Assembly: GCA_030407315.1 (NCBI GenBank)
Contig: JALQPE010000610.1
Span: 108,868-172,867 of the forward strand
DNA from: Asparagopsis taxiformis
Lineage: Eukaryota; Rhodophyta; Florideophyceae; Bonnemaisoniales; Bonnemaisoniaceae
Direction of reading: 5' to 3'
DNA length: 64,000 nt
This document shows positions 41,006 through 50,507 of the stretch, one piece after another (position 1 is the first letter of the stretch; each line of letters begins with the position of its first letter). A program made the translations under genes and the position numbers. The notes below the pieces were generated by a model. That model saw only the letters and a list, made by a program, of their open reading frames with translations. It had not been told where the DNA came from and did not search any database.

Positions 41006-41664
41006 TGTGGAACCACGTTAGTTCTAGAAGTAGCTGGTACGAGCCACGGACACGCTGTCCTTAACGAAACGAAACGAGCAGTCCACCCGCTGGTGTTTTG
41101 ACTGTATTGTTAGGTAGGAAGGTAGAGTGGTTAGCGAGTAGACACGAGCGTCACGACGCAACAATCCACGCGAGGATTACGTTAGCACACGAGGTGGTAC
41201 GTCACCGGAGGCGCTCTCGACCAAGCCCGGAGGCACTACACGCAATCAGCCTTACGTGCGGCGATGGGTAGGGAGTACGCAGCTCGACGGAGACGAAGCC
41301 TCGTTAGGCAAAACGTAAACGTAAACGTAGAAGTCAGTCGTAGACTAGAGCCGTTGCTCGATCGTTGTCTTGTCCCCTTTCCCTCCCGGCACGATGCCAA
41401 TACCTATATGGCCACGATGGCATCGCTTTACAGTGTAAACACTGTTCGTAACGTCCCCGAATGGGAAAGGACCTTGTGGGTCACACGTAGGGACCCGTTG
41501 GTCCGTTGGCCGTTGCCAATACGTTCGTTGCACACGTGTGCAGGTTGCGCGCGCGCATGCGCCAGCAATGTTCGTTCATTGCTGTCGCCGGTCGTATCCG
41601 GCGAAATTCGAATTCCGCGGAAAACGTAAATATTTGCAATTTCGGAATTGCCACGTATACTACA
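41006..41664 (-). repeat. 3' LTR of element A (659 bp)
   Basis: On the + strand it runs from TGTGGAACCACG to TATACTACA, giving TG...CA ends in either direction. It is homologous along its whole length to the LTRs at 49829-50489 and 60248-60909, with a few substitutions and small indels. The flanking AAAGA (41001-41005) would be its left target duplication. Confidence 0.93.
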
Positions 41665-41682
41665 CAGCCCCACCCCCACACG
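41665..41682 (-). promoter_or_regulatory. Polypurine tract of element A
   Basis: On the - strand GTGTGGGGGTGGGGCTG directly precedes the LTR start TGTAGTATACG, the expected site for plus-strand priming. It fixes the transcription direction of A as -. Confidence 0.75.
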
Positions 41683-42259
41683 TGGACGTCCCGGCCACGC
41701 GAGGCTCGTCAGGACGCGCCTGAGACACGGGGCCGCGGCGCCTTTTCGGGTACAACTGCGGACGTGGCAGTTGTCCCGAAAAATCTCGTTGAAACGTACA
41801 TGGCCCGGTTGGCTGATCGAATCGCCACGGCGCCGGAGCGCGCGCGTGCGCTCCGGCTCTTTCGTAATCATCGCGGCCCGCCCGTTGGCGTCGTACGTCA
41901 ATGCCTCGCTTAGGCGTTTTCCTGCAACGGATGCAGTGTCCAATTCCACCACGCGGGTGTGCTTCAATTCAGCGCGATACGAGCGCAGGCCGCGGCCTTT
42001 TCGTGAATCTGCCAGCGGGCATGTCGACAACGGTCGTCCGAAGGATATTTAAGCGGCGGCTTAACGTGATAGCGATCGTCGTTCACCCTTCCTCTCACCA
42101 TCGTCATCCAGGCCGTTGCCTTTCGTTCTCCCTTATCCTCTTCCCCCGCTGGGTACTACTACCTCCGTTCCTTTCGTTCTCTTGTTCCGTTTAGCCCGCG
42201 TGGCTCTCGTCGTCGTGCTCGTTGCACTTGTCGTAATTATCGTGTACAGCGTAACCACG

Positions 42260-44488
42260 ATGGTTACGACTCGTAGTACCGATGCTAACACCCCGCGGCC
42301 CGCCGGCTCTGCTGGAGGTGGAGCGAGAACCCCTTCGCAGGGCGCTCCCTCCCTCGTCGGGGCCGGTGCGCCGCCAGCGACGGAAGCGTCCGTCGCGCCC
42401 GCCCCATCCGTGAGGGCGGGAGAAGCCGTTGCCCCCCAGGCCGTCGCCTCTTCGTCTCGCCCCATGGCTCCGTCTCGCCTAGTGGCTTCCGTGACGCCTG
42501 CCGAGGCTGCTAGGGCCGTCGCCCCACGTGATGATGACGCAACGGCGTCCGACTCGGGGAATTCGTCACCCGTCATTCCGGATGCCGCGGCCCCGTCGAC
42601 GGGTGTAGCCGCGATGGCAGCGGCCGCTCGTTCGCGTCGTGCTGTGGCGGCGGCCCGCACGGGCGTGCCTCGTCGTGATGGCTCGCCGCGTTCTCCTCGC
42701 CAGGACCCCTCGCCGGAGGGTGGTGACCCCGTTGGGACAGTCGGCACCGCCTCACGTGGCGGTGCGGCGCTAAACGTAGGCGTCCTGACCCACGCGTGGG
42801 CTGCGTTGCCCCGCGTGGGTATCACGGATGACGATCTCGCCACGTTGGCCAGAGATCGTCTGGACGCCCGCGCGGTCGTCGACTATATGCGTTCCGCCGA
42901 AGATACGTGGGGGCGAGCAGCCGGGCGTCGTTTCGCCAACGGGCCGCCGGGATCGGAACGTTACCAGATCCCGGCGTCGATACGTTGCGACCGCTCGTGG
43001 TTGCGTGACGTCAACGACGCGATCTACGTCGACCGTATGGACGCATACTTATGGAAGGGGACGCCCGAGGAACCGCCGTTCATCTCGGTGTCGTCCGTAT
43101 TCGTATGTCCGCGGACACTTTCCGAAAGGCAACGTGCCGAATGGAAGACTGCTCTCTCGTTGAGCGTCATCTCCAAAAGCGTCGTGTCGTACGATGACCA
43201 CTTCGCTCTCCGCCACGTGAACGCGGACGACTATCGTGTGTCGCACGCGTCAGCTCCGTGGGTCGTCCCGAGCGAGCTCTACTTCCCGCCGTTGCCGGAT
43301 GTAGTAGAGGAGTTTCCGTACCCCCGTGGGTCGTCCACGTTATTACCACGCGTGGTACATTATTTCACCGATGCCGTGAAGGACGCGCCTGCCCCCGTGA
43401 AGGAACGTTTCCTCATGGCCGTGGACATCGAACACGCAGCGATGCTCGCGTGCTCGCTGTTCGTGGAACGTCGTGTGTTCGGGCGCGCGTGCCTGCTGCC
43501 GGAGTCCACGTTGGACTTCCTGGCCGATTACGAGATGCTTCGTGCAATCCCGGTTGACGGTTCCGACACGTTTGTCTCCGTCACCAGCGCGTTGGCTGAG
43601 GTTCGCGGCGCCCTTGCGTTGGGGCCGGAATATCGGGTTATACGTCCCGATTACGCAAGCGGCGATAACCAGGAGTTCGTCTCCGTTCGTAGCGATGGGG
43701 CTTACGTGCCGCGGGTCGCTTCCCGTTCCGAACGCCGTCGTGGCAATCGTGCCGGTTATTTCGGCGGCCTCGGGGGCAACGAGCGCCCCCGAGGGACACG
43801 TTCTGGCCGTCGTGGCCATCAAAACGAAGCGCCGCGTGCGCCGGAACCTCGAGAGGTCGTGCCACGCGAGGCTACGGAAGGGGGCAACGTTGCCCAGGTC
43901 GGTCGTCCGAATGTGGCCACGCCGGCCGAACGCGCGCCACGCTTCGTGAGCCTGGACGACCGCGTCTCCGATGAGGATGCCCGCCGGCTTCTCGGTACGT
44001 CGATGTCCGCCCCGCCTCGTGCGGACGGCTGGGTTATCCGTTCCCTCATCTCGTCCGTGGCTCGCGCAGCCGAAGAGTTCAGGGCCCAGACGTTGGACCT
44101 GACTGCCCGCTTGGCAACGGAACGCGCGATTTCGGAGCGTCTCGCCGCGGCGACTCGTAGTTACGCGCCGCCCGTTGGCGTTCGTAATGAACCTTACGGT
44201 TACGCGAGTGGCGGCGGCTTCGGCGACCCCGTCGGGTATGGTCACGCAGCGGCGTACCTGCCACGCGACCCCGCTCCGGCGCGCCCTTCGGATACGCGCA
44301 GTCACGGGACTGCGGATCCTTACGCTAGGGATCCCGCGTCTCGTCGCGAGCGAGCCCCCGTGGTCACGCAGACCGTCGATCCGTACGCGCCGGGCTTCGT
44401 TCAGCCCGGTCGCAGCCGCAGCCACGATAGCCGCGGCGAAGGCCCTGGTCCGTATGACCCTGCGGGCAAGCGTTCTCGTCGCTACTAG
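42260..44488 (+). CDS. Large antisense gene of element A, unknown protein
   Basis: 742 codons from the ATG at 42260 (MVTTRSTDANTPRPAG); the frame is open from 42116, whose extra 48 residues include a hydrophobic run. It lies between the integrase end and the 3' LTR, on the strand opposite to gag-pol. Residues about 1-190 are Ala/Pro/Ser-rich and disordered. Residues about 190-500 look like a folded domain (WGRAAGRRFANGPPGSERYQ, RSWLRDVNDAIYVDRMDAYL, PRVVHYFTDAVKDAP, CLLPESTLDFLADYEML). Next are an Arg/Gly-rich linker, a short coiled coil near 620-660 and a Tyr/Arg/Pro-rich tail. It has no RT, integrase or zinc-knuckle motif. ATATTTAAGCGG near 42047 is a possible TATA of its own. Antisense ORFs at this position are known in some plant Gypsy elements (for example Grande, RIRE2). 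The element B copy lacks the whole unit. Confidence 0.72.
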   Translation: MVTTRSTDANTPRPAGSAGGGARTPSQGAPSLVGAGAPPATEASVAPAPSVRAGEAVAPQAVASSSRPMAPSRLVASVTPAEAARAVAPRDDDATASDSGNSSPVIPDAAAPSTGVAAMAAAARSRRAVAAARTGVPRRDGSPRSPRQDPSPEGGDPVGTVGTASRGGAALNVGVLTHAWAALPRVGITDDDLATLARDRLDARAVVDYMRSAEDTWGRAAGRRFANGPPGSERYQIPASIRCDRSWLRDVNDAIYVDRMDAYLWKGTPEEPPFISVSSVFVCPRTLSERQRAEWKTALSLSVISKSVVSYDDHFALRHVNADDYRVSHASAPWVVPSELYFPPLPDVVEEFPYPRGSSTLLPRVVHYFTDAVKDAPAPVKERFLMAVDIEHAAMLACSLFVERRVFGRACLLPESTLDFLADYEMLRAIPVDGSDTFVSVTSALAEVRGALALGPEYRVIRPDYASGDNQEFVSVRSDGAYVPRVASRSERRRGNRAGYFGGLGGNERPRGTRSGRRGHQNEAPRAPEPREVVPREATEGGNVAQVGRPNVATPAERAPRFVSLDDRVSDEDARRLLGTSMSAPPRADGWVIRSLISSVARAAEEFRAQTLDLTARLATERAISERLAAATRSYAPPVGVRNEPYGYASGGGFGDPVGYGHAAAYLPRDPAPARPSDTRSHGTADPYARDPASRRERAPVVTQTVDPYAPGFVQPGRSRSHDSRGEGPGPYDPAGKRSRRY

Positions 44489-46777
44489 GTCGTTCCTAGG
44501 TTAGTTCGTAGGCCACGTCGGCTCTAGCATCGTATTGCCTCGTAAACTTCGTCTTGTTTCTTTGCGTAATCGCATGGCTCCGTTGAGCTTCGTAATTTGC
44601 GTTTGGCAGGTCGTCTGCAGAAGAGGAGGGGTTTAGCGTTAAGCCCCTCCCCACAATTTTTTTGTTGTGGCGTCTACCCCGTCGGGTGTCGTACGGCTTA
44701 CGTAGCCCGTGCTTCGAGTTCGCGGCGATGCGTGCCCGTTGGCAGTTCGTAGCACACGCAATTATTCGGCAAAGCGGCGGCGCGTAGCGGCGGCTCTTCA
44801 CTGCGAGTGGTACGTTAACCTCGATCATAGAGCCCGTTGGCGTGCGCATCATTTAGTAACTAACTCGAAAATCGTTTCCACCGTCGTTTCTCGTTCGGAT
44901 AACCCCGTCGGGTGTCGAATTTCGTTGAGCATTCGAGCTCCTTAGCGCGTAGCACATCGGTGCCAATTTTAATTTTGCTCCGATGAGCTTGGCGGAAAAT
45001 TCGTCGAACATCAGACCGACGCGCACGTGAGTCGGTTTGACGTTCTACGCCGTGGCGTGTACGCAGTAATTCGTCGCAGTACGTTGCGGTTTCGTTGACA
45101 ACGTGGTGGCCGGCGGGCTTGGCTTTTCGTATAGCCGTTGACGTCATTAGCGCCGTCGCGCTTCGCGTTGCCGTGGCTTCACGTTGGCCAGTGGCGATAT
45201 CATTTTGTAACTATCTCGGAGTTCGTTTCCGCCGTCGTCCCTCGTGCGGATAACCCCGTCGGGTGTCGAATTCCGTTGAGCATTCGAGCTCTCTGGCACG
45301 TAGCACGTCGGTGCCAATTTAATTCGCTCCGGTGAGCCGGACGAAAAATTCGCTAAGCGTCAGGCCGACTCGCGCGTGAGTTGGCTTGACGTTTCACGCC
45401 GTTGCGTGTACGCGGCAGTGCGTCGTGGTTCCCTAGACAACGTTTTTGCCGGCGGGCTTGGCTTTTCGTATAGCCGTTAACGTTATTAGCGCCGTCGCGC
45501 TTCGCGTTTGCCGCGGCTTCACGTTAGCCGGTGGCGCAATCGTTGCGATAGTCCACTTCGCGTGGTAGCGACGTTCGCTGCGGCGTCCGAGGAGCGTTTC
45601 GTTAGCTCATTCGTTATGTGGTGTGACGTGCACCTGGGCATACGTAATGCTCGCCCTCTACGCCGTTGCGTAATTTCGTTTATTCGCCTTGCGAACCCGA
45701 CGGGGACGCGATTGACGGGGTCGTTTCGCATGCCCGCGGGCGTTTGAGGCTGCCTCGTGAGCCAAGTTCGTCGGCAGACGTTGCCTTCAGCTGTGCCGTT
45801 TACGTTGGCTACCGCTTGGACGCCGTTGCGTATTCGTGTTTCGTTACGTGCGTTCGACTGGCCGGCGGGCTTTTCGCTTCCGCGCGTCGTTCGTTATGCC
45901 CGCGTGGCAGGACACCGTTGTGTCGTTCCGTGGTTGCCGTACGTGGCTACCGCGTTCGGCGTCGTGCCTCACGGTGGCGATACGGTTCGCCGCCCGTCGT
46001 CGCGGCCTCGTTGGCTCGTCGTTCGCACGCTTTACTCGCGCGTTTCGTGCGCTGAGACCCGTTGGTCTAATTCGTCGGCTAACGTATAGCTTCGTTCCGC
46101 TTCGTGCGGGGAGTTTCGTAATGAGGCCGTTGCCATCTTCGCTGGGGACGCGTCCGTCCTACGTCGTTTCTCCGCCTTCCGGCATCACGTTGCCGTTAGC
46201 TCGCGAGCTGTTTGGCGTTGACCTCGTTGGTCGATGCGACTCGTTGTCAGCGGCTGTCCACGGGGACGTAAGATGGCTCACGTGACATGCCAAAATTACG
46301 AAATTTTCGGGGCACGCGTGTCCCGAGATTTGGCCGGATTAGCGCACTGTAATCGGCCCGATTTTTCGTACCGTGCGTCCATGGCCCGCTGGCCCAAGTA
46401 TAATTTTTCGCGCGAAAAATCTGACGTGTTGTCCGTCCGTGGCCCGTGGTGTCGTCACCTTTGCCCGTGGGGCGGTCAACACTGTCGAGCCAGTCGTGGC
46501 TCTTCACATCGTGTGAATCGTCCGCGCGTGGACTCGTTGTCCAATCTTTCGTTGGCGCTCGTGCCTCCACCAACGTATGGTGTCGAAAACGAAAAGAGCG
46601 ACGGCTCTAGCACGCATCGCGCCCCCCCCAACGCAAGGGTGGACGTCCCGGCCACTCGTTGTGCCTTCGCTTCTCGTTCGTGCGGCTCGTCGCCTTCGTT
46701 TGTTGCATCGTGCAACGTCGCGCACGCGTGCGCTTAACCCGACGCTCGTGTGCGTTTTCGGGGACCGTCGTGGCCTT
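44489..46777. other. Non-coding 3' region of element A
   Basis: 2.3 kb between the integrase stop and the antisense gene, CGT-rich, with many overlapping shadow frames on both strands. It contains two tandem units of about 350 bp and is largely conserved in element B (50720-53214). Confidence 0.55.
44846..45540. repeat. Tandem repeat, two units of about 350 bp (element A)
   Basis: AACCCCGTCGGGTGTCGAAT occurs at 44901 and 45252, a period of 351 bp. The following text (GAGCATTCGAGCTC, GCACGTGAGTCGG-like and GCTTGGCTTTTCGTATAGCC) recurs in the same order with substitutions. Confidence 0.85.
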
Positions 46778-49700
46778 TCACGTTGTTGCTCGTCGCACGC
46801 GTGCGAAGTATCGAGAGACGCTCTCTTCAGATACGTTCCGGCGGGGCTCCCACGTAGGGTTACGATACCCGACCCACTTCACGAGGAAGTCTAACGTTCC
46901 GTCCTCGTTCACGCGGTGGTTGAGTAGGTCGTCTACTACATACGCTGGACCGTCGCGGTTCTTGTCGAGGTCTGCCTCGGTGGCATCGTATGGCTCCGGC
47001 GGGGGCGCGTTCGCCGGCGTTGGCGCGTACGCAACGCGGTCCGAGTTGACACGTTCAACTACGTCTCCTCGTTGGATGACGAACGTTCGTACGTCGTTAC
47101 GTAGTACGCGGAACGGTCCCAACGCGTGGTTGCCGAGCTTCGTGCCCTTCGTGGTCCCGTCCGTCGGGTCGATGAATACGTATTCTCCCGCGCGGATGTT
47201 TCGATTCGAGACACGGACTCGTTTGTCGAAATTTCGTTTATAACGTGCCTGCGCGGCCTTCAGCGTTCGATACGCATTGTCCATCGTTGTGGCGAGCTCA
47301 CGAACGTAAGTGGCTCGCCCTCCCCCGTCGGGTAGTTCGCGGTTCGTTACCGACGTGTGTAGCGCCAACGGTGGCGGTGGATTCGTGAGAATCAAATCGA
47401 AGGGCGTCGTGCCCGTGCTCGAATGCACATGCGTGTTGTACGCAAACGTTAACGCCGATGCGTATCGATCCCAGTCGTTCTGGTTTTCGTTCACGTAATT
47501 GCGCAGCATCGCCAGGATCGTCCTGTTGTAGCGCTCCACCTGCCCGTTCGTTTGGGGGTGGTACGTCGACGTAAAGACGTTCGTCACGCCGATTTCGTTG
47601 CAGACGCGCTGGAAAAACTTAGCAGCGAACTGCTTTCCGTTATCGCTTATGAGCGTCCGTGGGGGTCCATACGAGAAGACCCACGCGTTGACGAACGCGC
47701 TCGCCACGTTGGCGGAATCGATATTTCGTAGAGGTACGACTCTAGTCAGCTTCGTGAAGCGGTCCGTTATCACGAGGATAAATCGGTTACCACGCGTGGT
47801 CTTCGTAAGCGGACCTAGTATGTCGATACATAGGTCTCGCAGCGGCTCCGTAGCCGGAAATAAACGTAACGGGTTCGTCCGTTTGCGAAGCTTCACGCGG
47901 TTCTTCGCACATCCAACGCAGTTTCGTACCGTTGCGTGGATGTCGGCGGCCATCGCGGGCCAGTAGTACGTCCTCCGTAGGGTATAGTACATACGCGTTT
48001 GCCCGGGATGTCCAGCGAGGACGTGGTGGTGCGTTAACTCCAGCAGCCGCGGCCGTAACGAAGCCGGCACAACGATTTGTGTACGTTCCTCACCGTGAGG
48101 GTTCCGGCGTCGGAGTAAGCCATCGTGGCCTTCGAAGAATGCAGCGTCCTGCGTCTCGGACTGTCGTGTCAGTATCGTTTGACAGAACGCGTCCTCGCGT
48201 TGAGCTTCGATAAGCTCGTCCCTCGTAATGGGAAGCTGAACGTCAGCTGGTGGCACGCGTGCCGAATCGTCTTCGGCAGCGCGCTGTTCGTCGAGGAAAT
48301 CCGGTTCCTCGTCGAGAACGTCATCGAGCGTCGCGTCGCGGTTGAACTCGAGGCCATCGTGGCCAGCCGTCGTGGCCGATGTTCGTTCATCACGAGTCTC
48401 GTTCGACGGGTCGTCGTGACCCCTGGCATTCGTTGCCTTTTTACGTACGGACGTCGTTCGTCCTTGCCCATTTCGTGTGGGTTGTCGCCGACTGCGAGTC
48501 GTCACGAGGACCGTGTCCCCGTACGATGGTACGTCATCGTCGACGGGTCGACCGTCGTCATACGTAGATATCACACGTGATAAAGCGTCAGGTACCTGGT
48601 GCACGCGCCCAGGCCTGTACGTGACTTCGAAATCGAATTCGGCAACGCGTAGCCTCCATCGTAGTAGTCGTCCGGACGCGTCCGTCAACGTCATCAGCCA
48701 ACGTAAGGCTTCGTGATCCGTACGTACGGTAAATCGTTGACCCTCTACGTAGGGTCGGAGCGACGTTATCGCCCAGACGACGGAGTAACACTCGCGCTCG
48801 GTCGCCGAGTAACCACGTTCGGTTTCGTTAAGGGTCTTCGACCAGTACCCAATCGGCACCCATTCGTTGGGTTTATCTTCGTTCTGCTGTTGGAGCAACG
48901 TAGCTCCCAGCTGATACGCCGACGCGTCGGTATCGATCATGAACGGACGTCCCGCCTTCGGAAGGTGCAATACTGGTGGCGACACCAGTATTGTCTTCAA
49001 CGTTTCGAACGCATTCGTTTGCGCGTCCGTTGGGTTCGTCCAATCGGGGGAAGCGTCCTTCTTCAACATCGTGTTGAGTGGCCGAGCGATCTCGGCATAC
49101 GCCTTTACGAAACGGCGGTAAACGTTGGCCGCGCCCAAAAACGATCGACATTGCGTCTTGTCGCGTGGGAACGTAGCCGTACGAAAGGCTTCCTTGTTCC
49201 GTGCTGCAACGTGCAGCTTCCCTGGGGTAATCACGTGCCCCAGGTAGTCAACTCGTGGTTGAAAGAACGAGCACTTCGTGAGCTTTAACGTTACTCCCGC
49301 TGCGCGTAGCAGGGAAAGCACCTGGTCAACGTGACCCAGGTGAGACTCGAGGTCTTTCGAAAAGACGATTACGTCGTCTAAGTAGACCAGGCACGATTGC
49401 CAACGTACTCCGGAGAGGATGATGTCCAACGTCCGCTGAAACGTAGCGGGGGCATTTCGTAGCCCGAATGGCATTCGCACGTAGCGATACGTTCCCATGA
49501 AAGACGTAAACGTTGTCTTATCACGGTCCTCGGCGGAGACGGGCACTTGCCAGTAACCGGCGTTACAATCGAGTGTCGTGAAGATGGCGGCGTCGCCCAA
49601 CGAATCGCGGCAATCTTCCATACGAGGAAGCGGGTACGAATCAGCGATCGTTTTCGCGTTCAAACGCCTGTAATCGACACAGAAACGTAAGGATCCGTCC

Positions 49701-49828
49701 TTCTTCGGCACCAACACGATTGGTGACGCCCATTCGCTGGACGCGGGTTCGATAACCCCTTCGTTGAGCATCTTCGTGATCTGCTCCTCGGCTATCGTAC
49801 GTAGAGCCGGACCCTGACGATAGGGCAT
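46778..49828 (-). CDS. Element A pol: RT, RNase H, integrase, chromodomain (C-terminal part, cut by element B)
   Basis: 1016 codons open from the insertion junction. RT: FCVDYR (49-54) and YLDD (149-152). RNase H: TDAS with Asp301, ERE at 344-346 and TDHEAL with Asp371. Integrase zinc domain: His602, His607, Cys637, Cys640. Catalytic core: Asp669, Asp729 and Glu765 (35 residues between the last two). A chromodomain at about 960-1010 (YVVDDLLNHRV...LVKWVGY...TWEP) is the C-terminal targeting module that defines chromoviruses and directs integration to modified histones. All catalytic residues are present. The true N-terminal part, with protease, is at 60910-62453. The first Met at 49828 is simply the first codon after the insertion, not the natural start. 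Confidence 0.95.
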   Translation of the reverse strand: MPYRQGPALRTIAEEQITKMLNEGVIEPASSEWASPIVLVPKKDGSLRFCVDYRRLNAKTIADSYPLPRMEDCRDSLGDAAIFTTLDCNAGYWQVPVSAEDRDKTTFTSFMGTYRYVRMPFGLRNAPATFQRTLDIILSGVRWQSCLVYLDDVIVFSKDLESHLGHVDQVLSLLRAAGVTLKLTKCSFFQPRVDYLGHVITPGKLHVAARNKEAFRTATFPRDKTQCRSFLGAANVYRRFVKAYAEIARPLNTMLKKDASPDWTNPTDAQTNAFETLKTILVSPPVLHLPKAGRPFMIDTDASAYQLGATLLQQQNEDKPNEWVPIGYWSKTLNETERGYSATERECYSVVWAITSLRPYVEGQRFTVRTDHEALRWLMTLTDASGRLLRWRLRVAEFDFEVTYRPGRVHQVPDALSRVISTYDDGRPVDDDVPSYGDTVLVTTRSRRQPTRNGQGRTTSVRKKATNARGHDDPSNETRDERTSATTAGHDGLEFNRDATLDDVLDEEPDFLDEQRAAEDDSARVPPADVQLPITRDELIEAQREDAFCQTILTRQSETQDAAFFEGHDGLLRRRNPHGEERTQIVVPASLRPRLLELTHHHVLAGHPGQTRMYYTLRRTYYWPAMAADIHATVRNCVGCAKNRVKLRKRTNPLRLFPATEPLRDLCIDILGPLTKTTRGNRFILVITDRFTKLTRVVPLRNIDSANVASAFVNAWVFSYGPPRTLISDNGKQFAAKFFQRVCNEIGVTNVFTSTYHPQTNGQVERYNRTILAMLRNYVNENQNDWDRYASALTFAYNTHVHSSTGTTPFDLILTNPPPPLALHTSVTNRELPDGGGRATYVRELATTMDNAYRTLKAAQARYKRNFDKRVRVSNRNIRAGEYVFIDPTDGTTKGTKLGNHALGPFRVLRNDVRTFVIQRGDVVERVNSDRVAYAPTPANAPPPEPYDATEADLDKNRDGPAYVVDDLLNHRVNEDGTLDFLVKWVGYRNPTWEPRRNVSEESVSRYFARVRRATT
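49824..49828. repeat. Target-site duplication GGCAT, left of element B
   Basis: GGCAT precedes the LTR at 49829 and is repeated at 60910-60914 after the other LTR. Joining the flanks at one GGCAT restores the continuous pol frame of element A. Confidence 0.93.
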
Positions 49829-50489
49829 TGTGGAACAACGTTAGTTCTAGAAGTAGCTGGTACGAGCCAGTGGACACGCTGTCCTTACGAAACGAAACGA
49901 GCAGTCCACCCGCTGGTGTTTTGACTGTATGTTAGGTAGAACGGTAGAGATAGGTTAGCGAGTAGACACGAGCGTCACGACGCAACAATCCACGCGAGGA
50001 TTACGTTAGCAAACGAGGTGGTACGTCACCGGAGGCGCTCTCAACCAAGCCCGGAGGCACTACACGCAATCAGCCTTACGTGCGGCGATGGGTAGGGAGT
50101 ACGCAGCTCGACGGAGACGAAGCCTCGCTAGGCAAAACGTAAACGTAAAACGTAGAAGTCAGTCGTAGACTAGAGCCGTTGCTCGATCGTTGTCTTGTCC
50201 CCTTTCCCTCCCGGCACGATGCCAATACCTATATGGCCACGATGGCATCGCTTTACAGTGTAAACACTGCTCGTAACGTCCCCGAATGGGAAGGGACCTT
50301 GTGGGTCACACGTAGGGACCCGTTGGTCCGTTGGCCGTTGCCAATACGTTCGTTGCACACGTGTGCAGGTTGCGCGCGCGCATGCGCCAGCAATGTTCGT
50401 TCATTGCTGTCGCCGGTCGTATCCGGCGAAATTCGAATTCCGCGGAAGACGTAAATATTTGCAATTTCGGAATTGCCACGTATACTACA
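49829..50489 (-). repeat. 3' LTR of element B (661 bp)
   Basis: TGTGGAACAACG to TATACTACA on the + strand. It differs from 60248-60909 by about five or six changes concentrated in the first 120 bp (for example AAC/ACC, CCAGTGG/CCACGG, one-base gaps) and very few in the rest. Confidence 0.95.
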
Positions 50490-50507
50490 CAGCCCCACCC
50501 CCACACG
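50490..50507 (-). promoter_or_regulatory. Polypurine tract of element B
   Basis: Same G-rich purine tract next to the LTR start as in element A (41665-41682). Confidence 0.75.

Noticed and set aside
43343..44425. Long - strand open frame (360 codons) opposite the antisense gene of element A
   Set aside because: It is Arg-rich and low in hydrophobic order, and its stop-free state follows from the CGT-rich codons of the + strand frame, which has the protein-like composition.
42260..44488. Reading the antisense protein as a second Gag, with A being two elements head to head
   Set aside because: LTR ends, polypurine tract, PBS and the GGCAT duplication define single - strand elements, and the - strand Gag with CCHC knuckle is already present.
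44846..45540. Tandem units as a CRISPR-like array
   Set aside because: Only two units of about 350 bp without short direct repeats and spacers, in a eukaryotic retroelement.
46234..49288. Several + strand frames across element A pol (for example 48713-49288) and their copies in element B
   Set aside because: They are shadows of the - strand RT/integrase frame, with no motifs and Arg/Ser-rich translations.
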